Source of the DNA: Weissella confusa
GTDB taxonomy: Bacteria > Bacillota > Bacilli > Lactobacillales > Lactobacillaceae
Reading direction: 5' to 3'
Assembly: GCF_004766315.1 (NCBI RefSeq)
Contig: NZ_PVSN01000035.1
Location: forward strand, 1-60,246
Length of the DNA stretch: 60,246 nucleotides
Positions within the stretch are counted from its first letter, which is position 1; every line of letters starts with the position of its first letter. This document shows positions 15,086-24,383 of this stretch, piece by piece. A program made the position numbers and the translations under genes. The notes below the pieces were generated by a model. It saw only the letters and a program-made list of their open reading frames with translations. It searched no databases and had not been told where the DNA came from.

Positions 15086-16798
15086 ATGTCTTTTGATGGT
15101 CTCTTTACGCACGCAATGGTGCGAGAGTTGAATGAAACATTGGCTGGTGGTCGCATTATGAAGATTCACCAACCATATCCCAATGAAATTTTCTTGGTGA
15201 TTCGTAATAATCGTACGAATTATCCAGTGCTTCTGAGTGCGCACCCTTCGTTTGCGCGTGCTCAAATTTCACGTATTAAGTACACGAATCCGCAAACAGC
15301 ACCCAACTTCGCGATGATGTTGCGTAAGCACTTGGAAGGCGCACAATTGTTGCGTGTTGAACAAGTTGCAAACGACCGTATGATTAAGTTCACCACATCA
15401 GGCCGTAATGAATTGGGTGATGAAGAGAAGACGTCTTTGATTCTTGAAATGATGGGCCGTCACTCAAACTTGTTCTTGATTGATGATCCAACGCAACGCA
15501 TTTTGGATTTGATTAAGCACGTGCCAGCGGATCAAAACCGTGTGCGCACGCTGATGCCTGGTGGTACGTATGTGATGCCACCAAAGCAAGATGTTGTGAA
15601 CCCATATGAAACGTTGGATGGGTTAGCAAACTTGATTTTGGACAACCCCGACGTGGCTGATTTGGCCAAGGGAATCCAACACACCTTCCAAGGATTCGCC
15701 CGCGACTCAGCTTTGGAATTGGCTACTGTGCTACAACAAGAAGGCGATGCCATGAAGTTGGCACAAGACTGGTTTGCTCGCTTTGACAAGCCAGCGCCCC
15801 GTTTAATTTCAACTGATAAGGGCGTTGACTTTGCACCGTTTGATTGGCTGACACTGGCCGGGAATGTGGTGGAATACCCTACGCTTAGTGAAATGTTGGA
15901 TGGTTACTTTGCTGAGAAGTCAGAGCGTGATCGTGTGCAACAACAAGCAGCGGTTGTTTTGCGTGTTGTTCGTAACGAATTGAAGAAGAACAAGACCAAG
16001 ATTAAGAAGCAACAAGCTGAATTGGACGCAGCGGACAATGCTGATGAATTCAAGATTAAGGGTGAATTGTTGACGACATACATGCACCAAATCGAGCGTG
16101 GCATGACGTCAATTGAGTTGCCTAACTATTACGATGACAACAAGCCTTTGAAGATTGCGTTGTCTAACCAAATTGGTCCATCTCAGAATGCCCAAAAGTA
16201 CTTTACGCGTTACAACAAGTTGAAGACGTCTGTTAAGTACCTAAATGAGCAAATTGCCATGGCACAAGAAGAAGTGGATTACTTTGAGAACTTGTTGGCC
16301 CAAATCGATATTGCATCGCCAAAGGATATTGAAGAAATTCGCCAAGAGTTGATTCAAGAAGGCTACATGCGTGTGCAAAGCAAGAAGAAGCAGAAGCCAC
16401 AAGTTAGTCAACCTGAGAAGTTTTATGCTACGGATGGTACGTTGATTGAAGTTGGTAAGAACAACTTGCAAAATGAACGTTTGTCAATGAAGACAGCCGC
16501 TAAGTCTGATATTTGGTTGCACACGAAGGATATTCCTGGTTCTCACGTTATTATTCACGATGCTGAACCTTCTGAGGAAACGTTGCTTGAAGGCGCAATG
16601 TTGGCGGCCTATTTCTCAAAGGCCCGCGATTCAGCAAATGTACCGGTCGATTACTTGCCAGTTCGTCGTTTGCGTAAGCCAAATGGTTCAAAGCCTGGAT
16701 TTGTTATTTTTGAAGGTCAAACAACGATGGCGGTGACGCCTGACTTTGCGATGGTTCAAAAGCTACGTCAAAACAAGCCAGTGCAAGCTCAAAATTAA
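15086..16798 (+). CDS. rqcH: Rqc2 homologue RqcH (NFACT family, formerly fibronectin-binding protein)
   Basis: RqcH binds 50S subunits that carry stalled nascent chains and recruits alanyl-tRNA to add C-terminal Ala tails as degradation marks. The 570-residue protein has the NFACT-N region (MSFDGLFTHAMVRELNE), a helical middle with coiled-coil stretches (RNELKKNKTKIKKQQAELDA) and the NFACT-R domain (TAAKSDIWLHTKDIPGSHV). AAAGGGG lies upstream of ATG 15086. Monocistronic, with a terminator right after it. Confidence 0.93.
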   Translation: MSFDGLFTHAMVRELNETLAGGRIMKIHQPYPNEIFLVIRNNRTNYPVLLSAHPSFARAQISRIKYTNPQTAPNFAMMLRKHLEGAQLLRVEQVANDRMIKFTTSGRNELGDEEKTSLILEMMGRHSNLFLIDDPTQRILDLIKHVPADQNRVRTLMPGGTYVMPPKQDVVNPYETLDGLANLILDNPDVADLAKGIQHTFQGFARDSALELATVLQQEGDAMKLAQDWFARFDKPAPRLISTDKGVDFAPFDWLTLAGNVVEYPTLSEMLDGYFAEKSERDRVQQQAAVVLRVVRNELKKNKTKIKKQQAELDAADNADEFKIKGELLTTYMHQIERGMTSIELPNYYDDNKPLKIALSNQIGPSQNAQKYFTRYNKLKTSVKYLNEQIAMAQEEVDYFENLLAQIDIASPKDIEEIRQELIQEGYMRVQSKKKQKPQVSQPEKFYATDGTLIEVGKNNLQNERLSMKTAAKSDIWLHTKDIPGSHVIIHDAEPSEETLLEGAMLAAYFSKARDSANVPVDYLPVRRLRKPNGSKPGFVIFEGQTTMAVTPDFAMVQKLRQNKPVQAQN

Positions 16799-16810
16799 CA
16801 ATAGTTAATA

Positions 16811-16846
16811 ATAAAAGGCCGGATTCGCCGAAATCCAGCCTTTTAT
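16811..16846 (+). terminator. Terminator after rqcH
   Basis: ATAAAAGGCCGGATT pairs with AATCCAGCCTTTTAT with one mismatch, and T-runs lie in the arms. It may work on both strands. Confidence 0.8.
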
Positions 16847-16901
16847 TGTGTCCTAAACATTAAGGGTCTCTTAATCAAGAATACAACTCTGTAATCATTG
16901 T

Positions 16902-16921
16902 CCCATTTTTAGTAAAATGGG
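16902..16921. promoter_or_regulatory. Palindrome in the cutC promoter region
   Basis: CCCATTTT-TAGT-AAAATGGG, a perfect 8-bp inverted repeat 25 bases before the cutC start and just upstream of a possible -10 (TAGAAT, 16925-16930). Operator or short hairpin; no regulator can be named. Confidence 0.35.
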
Positions 16922-16945
16922 AATTAGAATACAGAAGGGTGCGTC

Positions 16946-17599
16946 ATGATTAAAGAAATTGCTTTAGCTGATTTGGACACAATGCGTGCAGCAATCGCCG
17001 CTGGTGTAAATCGCGTTGAATTGAATAGTCGTTTAGACTTAGGTGGCCTTACACCAGATGATGAGACAGTTGCGACAGCCGTTAAATTGGCCCAGGATGC
17101 TGACGTTGACTTAGTTGTCATGGTTCGTCCACGTGGCGGCGATTTTGATTATTCAGACGCCGAGATTAACACGATGCGCGAGTCACTGATTCATTTCCGG
17201 GCTTTGGGTGTCAAAATGGTGACATTTGGGGTTGTTGATCAAGAAAAGCGTTTGGCTCGTGACCGTATGGTGAAACTACTTGAGGCTGCTCTGCCAATGC
17301 AGGTGGTTTACCACATGGCGTTTGACGATATTAAGCCAGAGTGCCAGCCGCAAGCACTGCGCTGGTTGGCGAATTATGGCGTTGTACGCGTTTTGACGCA
17401 CGGCAGTGATTTAGCGCAACCGATTACCGAAACGGTGGGGCATTTGAAGGACACCATCGCGCATGCACCAGCTGGATTGACGATTTTACCGGGTGGTGGG
17501 GTGACGTTCGAAAACGCAACTTGGTTGGCAGACGAGTTGCATGTGTCTGAATTACACGGCTCAAAGATTGTTTCATTAGTCGCGACAACCGCTTTGTAA
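16946..17599 (+). CDS. cutC: CutC family protein
   Basis: The 217-residue TIM-barrel protein starts MIKEIALADLDTMRAAIAAG and includes VMVRPRGGDFDYSDAEI, the CutC signature, then ILPGGGVTFENA near the C-terminus. CutC proteins were linked to copper tolerance, but the biochemical activity is unsettled. No copper transporter or chaperone lies nearby. It stands alone, with its own promoter region; the marR cluster starts 76 bases on. Confidence 0.88.
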   Translation: MIKEIALADLDTMRAAIAAGVNRVELNSRLDLGGLTPDDETVATAVKLAQDADVDLVVMVRPRGGDFDYSDAEINTMRESLIHFRALGVKMVTFGVVDQEKRLARDRMVKLLEAALPMQVVYHMAFDDIKPECQPQALRWLANYGVVRVLTHGSDLAQPITETVGHLKDTIAHAPAGLTILPGGGVTFENATWLADELHVSELHGSKIVSLVATTAL

Positions 17600-17675
17600 A
17601 CGTAAGTGCAGGCTTTTTGTCCCACATGTGTAATACAAAAAGCGTATAATTAGTTAGTTAAATCAGGAGGACGGC

Positions 17676-18092
17676 ATGAAAACTGTCTTAGAAGCGTTAC
17701 GCGATACCGAAAAACAATATAAATCCATTTTAACGAGAATCACGAAGGAACAAAGCGTTACCATTGCGGAATGGCAATTGTTGAACCATGTTTCTGAGGG
17801 GTTCGATACCCAAGATAAGCTTTCTGAGGAAACTGGCTTGGATAATTCAACATTGTCTCGTCAATTGAGCTCATTGTTGAAAAAGGAATTGGTATCAAAT
17901 ATTGCGGTGGGCCGTGATCGACGCCAATTGATTTATGAATTAACGCTTAAGGGGAGCGATGTGTTGACGGCTGTCAACCAACAACACACCCATTATGAGG
18001 AAACGATTTTTAAGTTGTGGTCGGCTGAAGAAAAAAGCATGGCTCGCATCCTATTGAATCGTTTGGAAAACTCATTAAGTAAGCAAATGTAG
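17676..18092 (+). CDS. MarR-family transcriptional regulator
   Basis: The 138-residue protein has the winged-helix pattern of MarR: TIAEWQLLNHVSEG, TQDKLSEETGLDNSTLSRQLSSLLKKELV (read across residues 48-78) and the wing GRDRRQLIYELTLKG. AGGAGG precedes the start. It leads a cluster with the phosphodiesterase (10 bases downstream) and an MFS transporter (coupled to that), so it probably controls these genes. A TATAAT-like box lies about 30 bases upstream. No ligand can be deduced. Confidence 0.9.
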   Translation: MKTVLEALRDTEKQYKSILTRITKEQSVTIAEWQLLNHVSEGFDTQDKLSEETGLDNSTLSRQLSSLLKKELVSNIAVGRDRRQLIYELTLKGSDVLTAVNQQHTHYEETIFKLWSAEEKSMARILLNRLENSLSKQM

Positions 18093-18102
18093 GAGGAAGA
18101 GC

Positions 18103-19396
18103 ATGGCGAAGCATGCAGTTGTTATTTCTTTGGACGCACTTGGAAGCGCGGATTTGGCCGCACGATTGCAATTTTTGCCAAACATTGCAAGTTTAATCGC
18201 AGATGGTACGTGGGTTAAGGAAGTTAAGGGCGTTTATCCGTCAATTACCTATCCTTCACACATCAATCATCACGGGGACTTACCCAAAGTCGCACGGTGT
18301 GGTTAATGCGACGCTCATGCAACCAGAACGTGAATCACCAGATTGGTTCTGGTACGCAAAGCACATTAAGGTGCCAACGGTGTATGATTTGGCTCGTGAA
18401 GCCGGCATGACAACCGCTGCCTTTTTGTGGCCCGTAACGGCCGGCGCTAAGATTAACTGGAATATTGCTGAAATTTTCCCAAATCGTATTTGGACGAACC
18501 AATATACGACGTCACTACGCGCCAGTTCAACGTTGTTCTTGTTGCAAATGGATCGTAAGTTTGGACACTTGCGTAAGGGCATCCAGCAACCAGAACTAGA
18601 TAATTTCATTACGGCAGCAGCAGTTGATACCATCAAGACAAAGAAGCCAAATTTGACGTTGATTCACTTGGTGGACATGGATTCACACCGTCACCGCTAT
18701 GGCGTTCGTACACAACAAGCATGGGATGCTTTGGCTCGTTTGGACCAACACGTTGGTGATTTGATTCAAGCAACGAAGGATGCTGGCATTTTTAAAGACA
18801 CGGATTTCATGGTCTTGGGTGACCACTACCAAATGAACGTGTCAAAGATGATTCACTTGAACATGTTGTTTGCTGATCGTGGTTGGCTTCGTGCAACGCA
18901 CAATGGTCGCGTAGCCCGTAACTGGCAAGTACTTGCTAAGCACACAGACGGTGCAACATATGTGTACTTGAAGGATGCGAGTCTTTTGCAACAAGTGCAA
19001 AAGATGGTCAGTGAAGTCGAAGGTGTTAAGGCAGTCTACGATCACAGCGAACTCGTTGAGTTTGGGGCTGATCCGGAAGCATCTTTGATGGTGGAGGCAG
19101 AAAAGGGCTACTACTTCACCGACGAAACGCGTCGACCAGCAGTGGTTGAAGAAGTAACAAATGAAATGTTGGAACGTGGTGAAGTTGACCGTTACAAGGG
19201 AACTCACGGCTACCACCCAGACAATGAGGATTACACGACGACTCTTATTTTGAACGGACCTGACATTAAGGCTGGTCAAGAATTGGCGTTGGATATTGAT
19301 TTAACGTCAGAGGGACCAACGATGGCTAAGTTGCTTGGCTTACAATTTAATACGCCAACTGCTGGTCATGTGATCGACGAGGCGTTTAAGGAGTAA
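18103..19396 (+). pseudogene. Alkaline phosphatase/nucleotide pyrophosphatase family protein, frameshifted
   Basis: The N-terminal part in frame 18103 reads AKHAVVISLDALGSADLAAR to VYPSITYPSH, then falls out of frame; the rest continues in the next frame as TSIITGTYPKSHGVVN to the stop at 19396. Together they make a normal protein of about 430 residues with the metal Asp (SLDALG), the catalytic Thr (SITYPSH), VDMDSHRHRYG and GDHYQM. The break lies in CACACA at 18257-18262; adding two bases (CA or AC) restores the frame. Such enzymes cleave phosphodiesters or pyrophosphates. As written no active enzyme is made. Sequencing error is the alternative. Confidence 0.85.
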
Positions 19397-19398
19397 GA

Positions 19399-20637
19399 AT
19401 GAAGAAGCTTTTTAATAAAACTGAGTGGAGCTGGATCTTTTATGATTGGGCGAACTCAGCGTACGGCATCATCGTTGTAACGGCAGTGCTACCAATTTGG
19501 TTGACGTCAGTTGCAGCGAATGGTGGCATTTCAGCGACCCACGCAACCGCTTATTGGGGCTATGCCAATTCGGTTGCAACGCTTGCGGCCGCCGTTTTAG
19601 CGCCAATTTTGGGTGCTTTGGCTGATTTCCAAGGCATGAAGGGACGCTTGTTTTATATATTTACGGCATTGGGGATTGTCGGCACGCTCGGCTTAGCAGC
19701 CGTGCCAGCTGACAATCTTTTGTTATTGTTAGCAGTCTTTGTGTTATCATTTGTTGGGTACTCATCTGCTAATGTTTTTTATGACAGTTACATCACAGAT
19801 ATCACGACACCAGATCGAATGGATCGGGTTAGTTCTGCTGGTTATGGATTTGGGTACTTGGGAGGCCTTGTGCCGTTCATTATCTTTATGATTGGACGTG
19901 GCTTCCTATCAGCGCACGGCGTTGTTATTTTTGCGTTTGTGTTGTCAGCTATTTGGTGGTTCGTGTTTACCGTGCCATTCGTTAAGAATGTGCGCCAGGT
20001 TTATGCCTTGCCAGCAAATGACCACCCGGTTCGATCGGCCGTTCGACGTTTGGGTGAAACCATTCGTGATTTGCGCCATTATCCTGTTTTGTCAGGATTC
20101 CTTTTGGCTTATTTCTTCTACATTGACGGGGTGAACACCATTTTCACAATGGCGTCTTCATTCGCGTTGGCAATTGGCATTCCAAGCAGTCAACTAATTG
20201 TTGTCTTGTTGGCGGTGCAACTAATTGCCTTTCCATTTTCAATTGTGTACGGCTGGTTAGCCGATCGCTTTGGTAATCGTAATATTTTGATTATGGGGAT
20301 GCTGATTTATATCGGTATTACATTATTTGCAATTTTTATTAATCACCCTAATCAATTTTGGTTGCTAGCGTTTGGTGTCGGCTCATCACAAGGTGGGATG
20401 CAAGCCTTGTCGCGTTCGTACTTAGGACAAATTATTCCTAAAGAACGTAGTAGTGAGTTTTTTGGGTTCTTTAATATCTTTGGAAAGTTTTCAGCGATTA
20501 TTGGACTAGCTATTTTCGGAATTGTGTCACAGGTGACGGGACGCGTGCAATTTGCCGCTGGCACACTGTCAGTTCTGTTCGTGATTGGCTTGATTATTTT
20601 TGTGCGTTTGCCAAAGAACATTACAACTAACAATTAA
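19399..20637 (+). CDS. MFS transporter of the UMF1/Atg22-like group
   Basis: The 412-residue protein has about 12 membrane segments. WSWIFYDWANSAYGIIVV near the N-terminus is typical of the UMF1 (Atg22-like) group, and the loop GALADFQGMKGRLFY fits the MFS loop 2-3 motif. The start is 2 bases after the phosphodiesterase stop, with AAGGAG inside that gene's end, so the two are coupled. Substrate unknown; pairing with a phosphodiesterase suggests export or uptake of a phosphoester product or related nutrient (inference). Confidence 0.85.
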   Translation: MKKLFNKTEWSWIFYDWANSAYGIIVVTAVLPIWLTSVAANGGISATHATAYWGYANSVATLAAAVLAPILGALADFQGMKGRLFYIFTALGIVGTLGLAAVPADNLLLLLAVFVLSFVGYSSANVFYDSYITDITTPDRMDRVSSAGYGFGYLGGLVPFIIFMIGRGFLSAHGVVIFAFVLSAIWWFVFTVPFVKNVRQVYALPANDHPVRSAVRRLGETIRDLRHYPVLSGFLLAYFFYIDGVNTIFTMASSFALAIGIPSSQLIVVLLAVQLIAFPFSIVYGWLADRFGNRNILIMGMLIYIGITLFAIFINHPNQFWLLAFGVGSSQGGMQALSRSYLGQIIPKERSSEFFGFFNIFGKFSAIIGLAIFGIVSQVTGRVQFAAGTLSVLFVIGLIIFVRLPKNITTNN

Positions 20638-20654
20638 TTTGAGAGGATTTTGAG

Positions 20655-21521
20655 ATGAAAATTGCGATTGTAACGGATTCAACGGCTTATCTAAGTCGAG
20701 ATGAAGTGGTTGCGCTAGACATTAAGGTGATGCCAATTCCGGTTATTATCGACGGCACAGTCTACCGCGAAGGGGTTGATTTGACCACTTCTGAATTTTA
20801 TGAAAAGTTGGCTACGTCAGAGACGTTCCCTTCAACGTCACAACCGGCTGTTGGGGAATGGATTACATTGTTTGAGTCGTTGAAGGCGGATGGTTACGAT
20901 GGTGCAATCGTCGTTAACTTGGCTTCAACGATCTCAGGAACCGTTAACACGGTTGCTGGCTTGGCTGATGCTGTAGATGACTTTACGGTTTACGGCTATG
21001 ATTCAAAGATTACCGTACGTTTGATGGGTCACTTGGTTATGAAGGCAGCGCAAATGGCGCAAGCTGGAGCTGAGCCTGCTGACATCATTGCGACGATGGA
21101 CGAGTTGCAACAAACGATGGACGAATACTTCATTGTGGATGATTTGCAAAACTTGGTACGCGGTGGTCGTTTGTCAAACGCATCAGCGATCATCGGAACA
21201 ATGTTGAAGGTCAAGCCTATTTTGACATTTGATAATGAGTCAAACTACATTGTGCCATTCGAAAAGGTGCGCTCCATGAAGAAGGCCATGGCGTATGCGG
21301 AAGAGTTGTTCGATCAAGCGCGTGCAAACTCTAAGTATCCATTGCGTGCAATGGTTATTCACGCGAATGCTGAAGAAGCAGGAGCTGCTTGGCGTGAAGA
21401 TTTGCAACAACGCCACCCAGATATGCCAATTGAATTGACGTACTTTGGCCCAGTTATCGGAACTCACTTGGGTGCTGGTGCCTTGGCTTTGGCTTGGATT
21501 CGCGAACCGGATTCACTATAA
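20655..21521 (+). CDS. DegV family fatty-acid-binding protein (FakB-like), copy 1
   Basis: DegV/FakB proteins bind a fatty acid and present it to the kinase FakA. The 288-residue protein has IAIVTDSTAYLSRDEV at the N-terminus, TSQPAVGEW, NLASTISGTVNTV, LQNLVRGGRLSNASAIIG and GPVIGTHLGAGALALAW at the end, all typical. GAGAGGA precedes the start, 17 bases after the MFS gene, so it may read through from the marR cluster. No fakA is in the window. Confidence 0.92.
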   Translation: MKIAIVTDSTAYLSRDEVVALDIKVMPIPVIIDGTVYREGVDLTTSEFYEKLATSETFPSTSQPAVGEWITLFESLKADGYDGAIVVNLASTISGTVNTVAGLADAVDDFTVYGYDSKITVRLMGHLVMKAAQMAQAGAEPADIIATMDELQQTMDEYFIVDDLQNLVRGGRLSNASAIIGTMLKVKPILTFDNESNYIVPFEKVRSMKKAMAYAEELFDQARANSKYPLRAMVIHANAEEAGAAWREDLQQRHPDMPIELTYFGPVIGTHLGAGALALAWIREPDSL

Positions 21522-21572
21522 ACAATATTTTTTGAGGGCAGTTGTCATTGGTGGCAGCTGCCTTTAGCATCT

Positions 21573-21605
21573 AGTGCACAATACTAGATAACATGTTGTG
21601 CCACT
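21573..21605. promoter_or_regulatory. Inverted repeat upstream of degV copy 2
   Basis: AGTGCACAA (21573-21581) and TTGTGCCACT (21596-21605) form an inverted repeat with one bulged base, overlapping a second palindrome TCTAGT/ACTAGA. It lies about 80 bases before the second degV. Operator candidate only. Confidence 0.3.
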
Positions 21606-21685
21606 TGAGTATCTTGAATTATCGGCATGATAATGAGATAATATAGGCACATTAAATTATTTACAAAAAACGGGGAATTAAAAAC

Positions 21686-22531
21686 ATGGCCCAAGTTAAA
21701 ATTGTCACTGACTCAACAGCAATGTTGACGCCTAAAGAAGTTGCACAATACGATGTTAAGGTAGTTCCTTTGGGAATTATGATTGATGGCACGGTCTACC
21801 AAGATGGTGTGACATTGTCACCGGTTGAATTCATGGATAAGATGGCGGCAGCCGAGAATTTGCCACAAACATCACAACCTTCATTGGGTGTGTTTACAGA
21901 AGTCTACGAGTCATTGGTTGGCGATGATGTTCAAATCATTTCAATTCACTTGACGAAGGGCTTGTCAGGTACTGCTGATGCAGCCCGACAAGCAGCGATG
22001 ATGGTTGAAGGTGACATTACTGTCCTTGATTCAGACTTTATCGATCGCGCGCTTGGCTTCCAAGTGCTAGCAGCTGCTAAGATGGCTGCTGAGGGGGCCT
22101 CAAAGGAAGATATTCTTGCAGAAATCAAGCGTGTGCACGACAATACACAATTGTATTTGACGGTGTCAAACCTTGATAACCTAGTTGCGGGTGGTCGCTT
22201 GTCAAAGACGGCCGGTTTCATCGCTGGTGTTTTGAACGTCAAGATTGGTGCGCACATCGAACAAGGCAATATCAATGTTGAAGTTAAGGGGCGTGGTGCT
22301 AAGTCAACGCGTGCTTACTTGAAGAGCATTGTTGAGCAAATGCAAGCTGCACCAAACGGTATCGAAGCAATTGGTATTTCTCACGCTGGTATTCCAGTTG
22401 AGGCACAAGAATTGGCTGATAAGGTTAATGAAATCTTCCCAGACATTAAGATTGTTGTGCAACAAACGTCACCAACTGTGTCAACGCACACCGGCGCTGG
22501 CGCAATTGGTTTCAGTTACCAAGTGAAGTAG
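21686..22531 (+). CDS. DegV family fatty-acid-binding protein (FakB-like), copy 2
   Basis: A 281-residue paralogue of the gene before it, with the same blocks: VKIVTDSTAMLTPKEV, TSQPSLGVFTEV, IHLTKGLSGTADAA, LDNLVAGGRLSKTAGFIAG and TSPTVSTHTGAGAIGF. The copies are clearly diverged, as are FakB pairs that prefer different acyl chains. It has its own upstream region of about 160 bases and a terminator, so it is regulated separately from copy 1. Confidence 0.92.
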   Translation: MAQVKIVTDSTAMLTPKEVAQYDVKVVPLGIMIDGTVYQDGVTLSPVEFMDKMAAAENLPQTSQPSLGVFTEVYESLVGDDVQIISIHLTKGLSGTADAARQAAMMVEGDITVLDSDFIDRALGFQVLAAAKMAAEGASKEDILAEIKRVHDNTQLYLTVSNLDNLVAGGRLSKTAGFIAGVLNVKIGAHIEQGNINVEVKGRGAKSTRAYLKSIVEQMQAAPNGIEAIGISHAGIPVEAQELADKVNEIFPDIKIVVQQTSPTVSTHTGAGAIGFSYQVK

Positions 22532-22540
22532 TAAAAAATT

Positions 22541-22570
22541 AGCGTTTCGTCCCCGGGCGGAACGCTTTTT
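22541..22570 (+). terminator. Terminator after degV copy 2
   Basis: AGCGTTTCG pairs with CGGAACGCT around a CCCCGGG-rich loop, followed by TTTT. The next promoter box begins at 22574. Confidence 0.82.
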
Positions 22571-22573
22571 CTA

Positions 22574-22582
22574 TGGTAAAAT
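22574..22582 (+). promoter_or_regulatory. Extended -10 promoter of the SGNH esterase operon
   Basis: TGGTAAAAT (TG-n-TAAAAT) directly behind the previous terminator and 34 bases before the ribosome-binding site. Confidence 0.45.
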
Positions 22583-22616
22583 AGTAAGTCGAAGCTTTGT
22601 TAAGGAGGTGAGCAGA

Positions 22617-23501
22617 GTGCAACGCAAATTTAAAGCGATGGCCGCAACACTTATAGTAGCGACCGGTTTTGGAACTTTGAGTGCCAGCGTGCCAGCTTAT
22701 GCTGCTAACAAGCAAACGGTTAAATTGGTCGCCGTTGGTGATTCCTTAACGGAAGGTGTTGGTGATACCACTAAGCAACAAGGATACACAAAGCGAACAG
22801 CAAAATTATTGACTGACAAGTACGATGTGAAAGTTAAGACCGCCTATTATGGTAAGGCGGGTGATCGTTCGGATCAAATTTTGAAGCGCGTTAAAAAGAA
22901 TAAACAGGCCGTATCAGACATTAAATCCGCAGATGTGTTGGTGATGACGGTTGGCGGTAACGACTTACAACAAACCCTGTTTAAAGCGATTTTCGCAAGG
23001 TCTGAGCGGGACGTTACGGACAAGGTGACGGCCAGTATGCCAGATTACACCGAAAATTTAACGAAACTCATTAACTATCTCGAAAAGAAGAATCCCGACG
23101 CGCCGATATTCTTGTTTGGCAATTACAACCCGTTATATGTTTATTTGGCTAACCGTTCGGACTTGAATGATGATGTCAAAATTTATAATGGCATCAATGC
23201 CAATCTTGCATCGGCTGATGATCGTGTTTATTATGTGTCAACATTTAATACGCTGACGTACGGTCAATATCAAACATCAGCAGCTCGTAAAAAGCTGGCT
23301 GCTGAGGCTGAAAAGGCCAACCGTGGCTCACTCAATAATGAGATGGTTACGGATACGCTGAATGGTAAAAGCGATAAAGAGTTGAATGATTACATTACGA
23401 CGCTTGATCACTATCACCCTAACGATAAGGGGTATGACAAAATGAGTGCGCTGCTAGTAAAGCGCATGGCAAAGCACACTGAAGATTGGTTGGAGAAGTA
23501 A
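22617..23501 (+). CDS. Secreted SGNH/GDSL hydrolase (YpmR-like lipase/esterase)
   Basis: AAGGAGG at 22602-22608 selects the GTG at 22617; the in-frame GTG at 22608 overlaps that site. Residues 1-30 are a signal peptide (ending VPAYAA). All SGNH blocks are present: Ser43 in AVGDSLTEG, Gly80 in YGKAGDRS, GGND at 112-115, and Asp263/His266 in LDHYHPND. It hydrolyses ester bonds of a lipid or cell-wall acyl group outside the membrane. It overlaps closely with ypmS and yozE, as in Bacillus ypmR-ypmS. Confidence 0.9.
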   Translation: MQRKFKAMAATLIVATGFGTLSASVPAYAANKQTVKLVAVGDSLTEGVGDTTKQQGYTKRTAKLLTDKYDVKVKTAYYGKAGDRSDQILKRVKKNKQAVSDIKSADVLVMTVGGNDLQQTLFKAIFARSERDVTDKVTASMPDYTENLTKLINYLEKKNPDAPIFLFGNYNPLYVYLANRSDLNDDVKIYNGINANLASADDRVYYVSTFNTLTYGQYQTSAARKKLAAEAEKANRGSLNNEMVTDTLNGKSDKELNDYITTLDHYHPNDKGYDKMSALLVKRMAKHTEDWLEK

Positions 23502-23502
23502 C

Positions 23503-24117
23503 ATGGAACCACGTAAAGTGACACGTTTTGGCGTGGTAATGCCATCTCGTGAACGTGTTCAAGGCATCATTACCGGAATCGGAATCACGTTGGTCGCATT
23601 GGTCGCGCTTGTGATTGTGTTGATTCTATTGCCGCAGGATCGCACTGAAGTAACGGATACTAAGCCGCAAATTGGCCAAGCGTCATTTACGGTTGCGGTA
23701 GATCGCAAAGAACTCAATGCGATTGTTGAACAGTATTTGAATAACGACCCGGCTTTGAAGGACAAATTCCGTTTTGAGATGACAAAGTCAGGTATGATGG
23801 TGTATGGTACGTACAAGCTCCTGGGCCAGAACGTTGATTTTGGGATGAAGATGGTGCCTGAAGTTACCAAGAACGGTGGCATTCTGCTCCACGCGAAGTC
23901 AGTGGCGGTTGGTCAACTACCATTGCCTGTGAAGTATGTTATGGGTTATCTTGGTAACATGGTCGATTTGCCGAAGTGGTTAACCATCGACACATCAGAA
24001 CAAACGATTTTGATTGATCTCGGAAAAACGCCGAAAGTGCAGGGGATGCGCGTGAAAGCGGTGACGATTGATCCGGCTAAGGACAAGTTTTTATTCCGTG
24101 GAGGATATAGCAAATAA
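23503..24117 (+). CDS. ypmS: YpmS family (DUF2140) membrane protein
   Basis: The 204-residue protein starts one base after the esterase stop, with GGAG in that gene's end. One N-terminal membrane helix (ITGIGITLVALVALVIVLIL, about residues 25-44) is followed by an extracellular domain; FTVAVDRKELNAIVEQYL and YGTYKLLGQNVDFGMKM match DUF2140. The order with a YpmR-like esterase is conserved in Firmicutes. Function unknown, probably a partner of the esterase in the envelope. Confidence 0.88.
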   Translation: MEPRKVTRFGVVMPSRERVQGIITGIGITLVALVALVIVLILLPQDRTEVTDTKPQIGQASFTVAVDRKELNAIVEQYLNNDPALKDKFRFEMTKSGMMVYGTYKLLGQNVDFGMKMVPEVTKNGGILLHAKSVAVGQLPLPVKYVMGYLGNMVDLPKWLTIDTSEQTILIDLGKTPKVQGMRVKAVTIDPAKDKFLFRGGYSK

Positions 24118-24338
24118 TGCGACGCCCATTTTTTTCGTGGTTGATGACCCAACGCAATCCAATGACTTTTGACGAAGTTCAGACGTTTGCGAATGCGGCC
24201 TTCTACGACCAACAATTTCCTAAGCAAGCGGAAGATTTTGATGAATTATCACGTTACTTAGAAGAAAACGCGTCTTACCTACACAGTATGTCAGTTTTTG
24301 ACGAAGCGTGGACGCGTTACTTAGCATCAGAAGATTAA
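24117..24338 (+). CDS. yozE: YozE family protein (UPF0346)
   Basis: The 73-residue protein overlaps the ypmS stop by one base (TAATG). RRPFFSWLMTQRNP, FANAAFYDQQFPKQAEDFDELSRYLE (positions 22-47) and the closing acidic region match the small helical YozE/UPF0346 family. Function unknown. The close overlap says it is translated from the same message as ypmS. Confidence 0.9.
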   Translation: MRRPFFSWLMTQRNPMTFDEVQTFANAAFYDQQFPKQAEDFDELSRYLEENASYLHSMSVFDEAWTRYLASED

Positions 24339-24383
24339 GACGGTTTCGGCCGTCATACATAAGCACCCGAAAGGAAGAACCTT

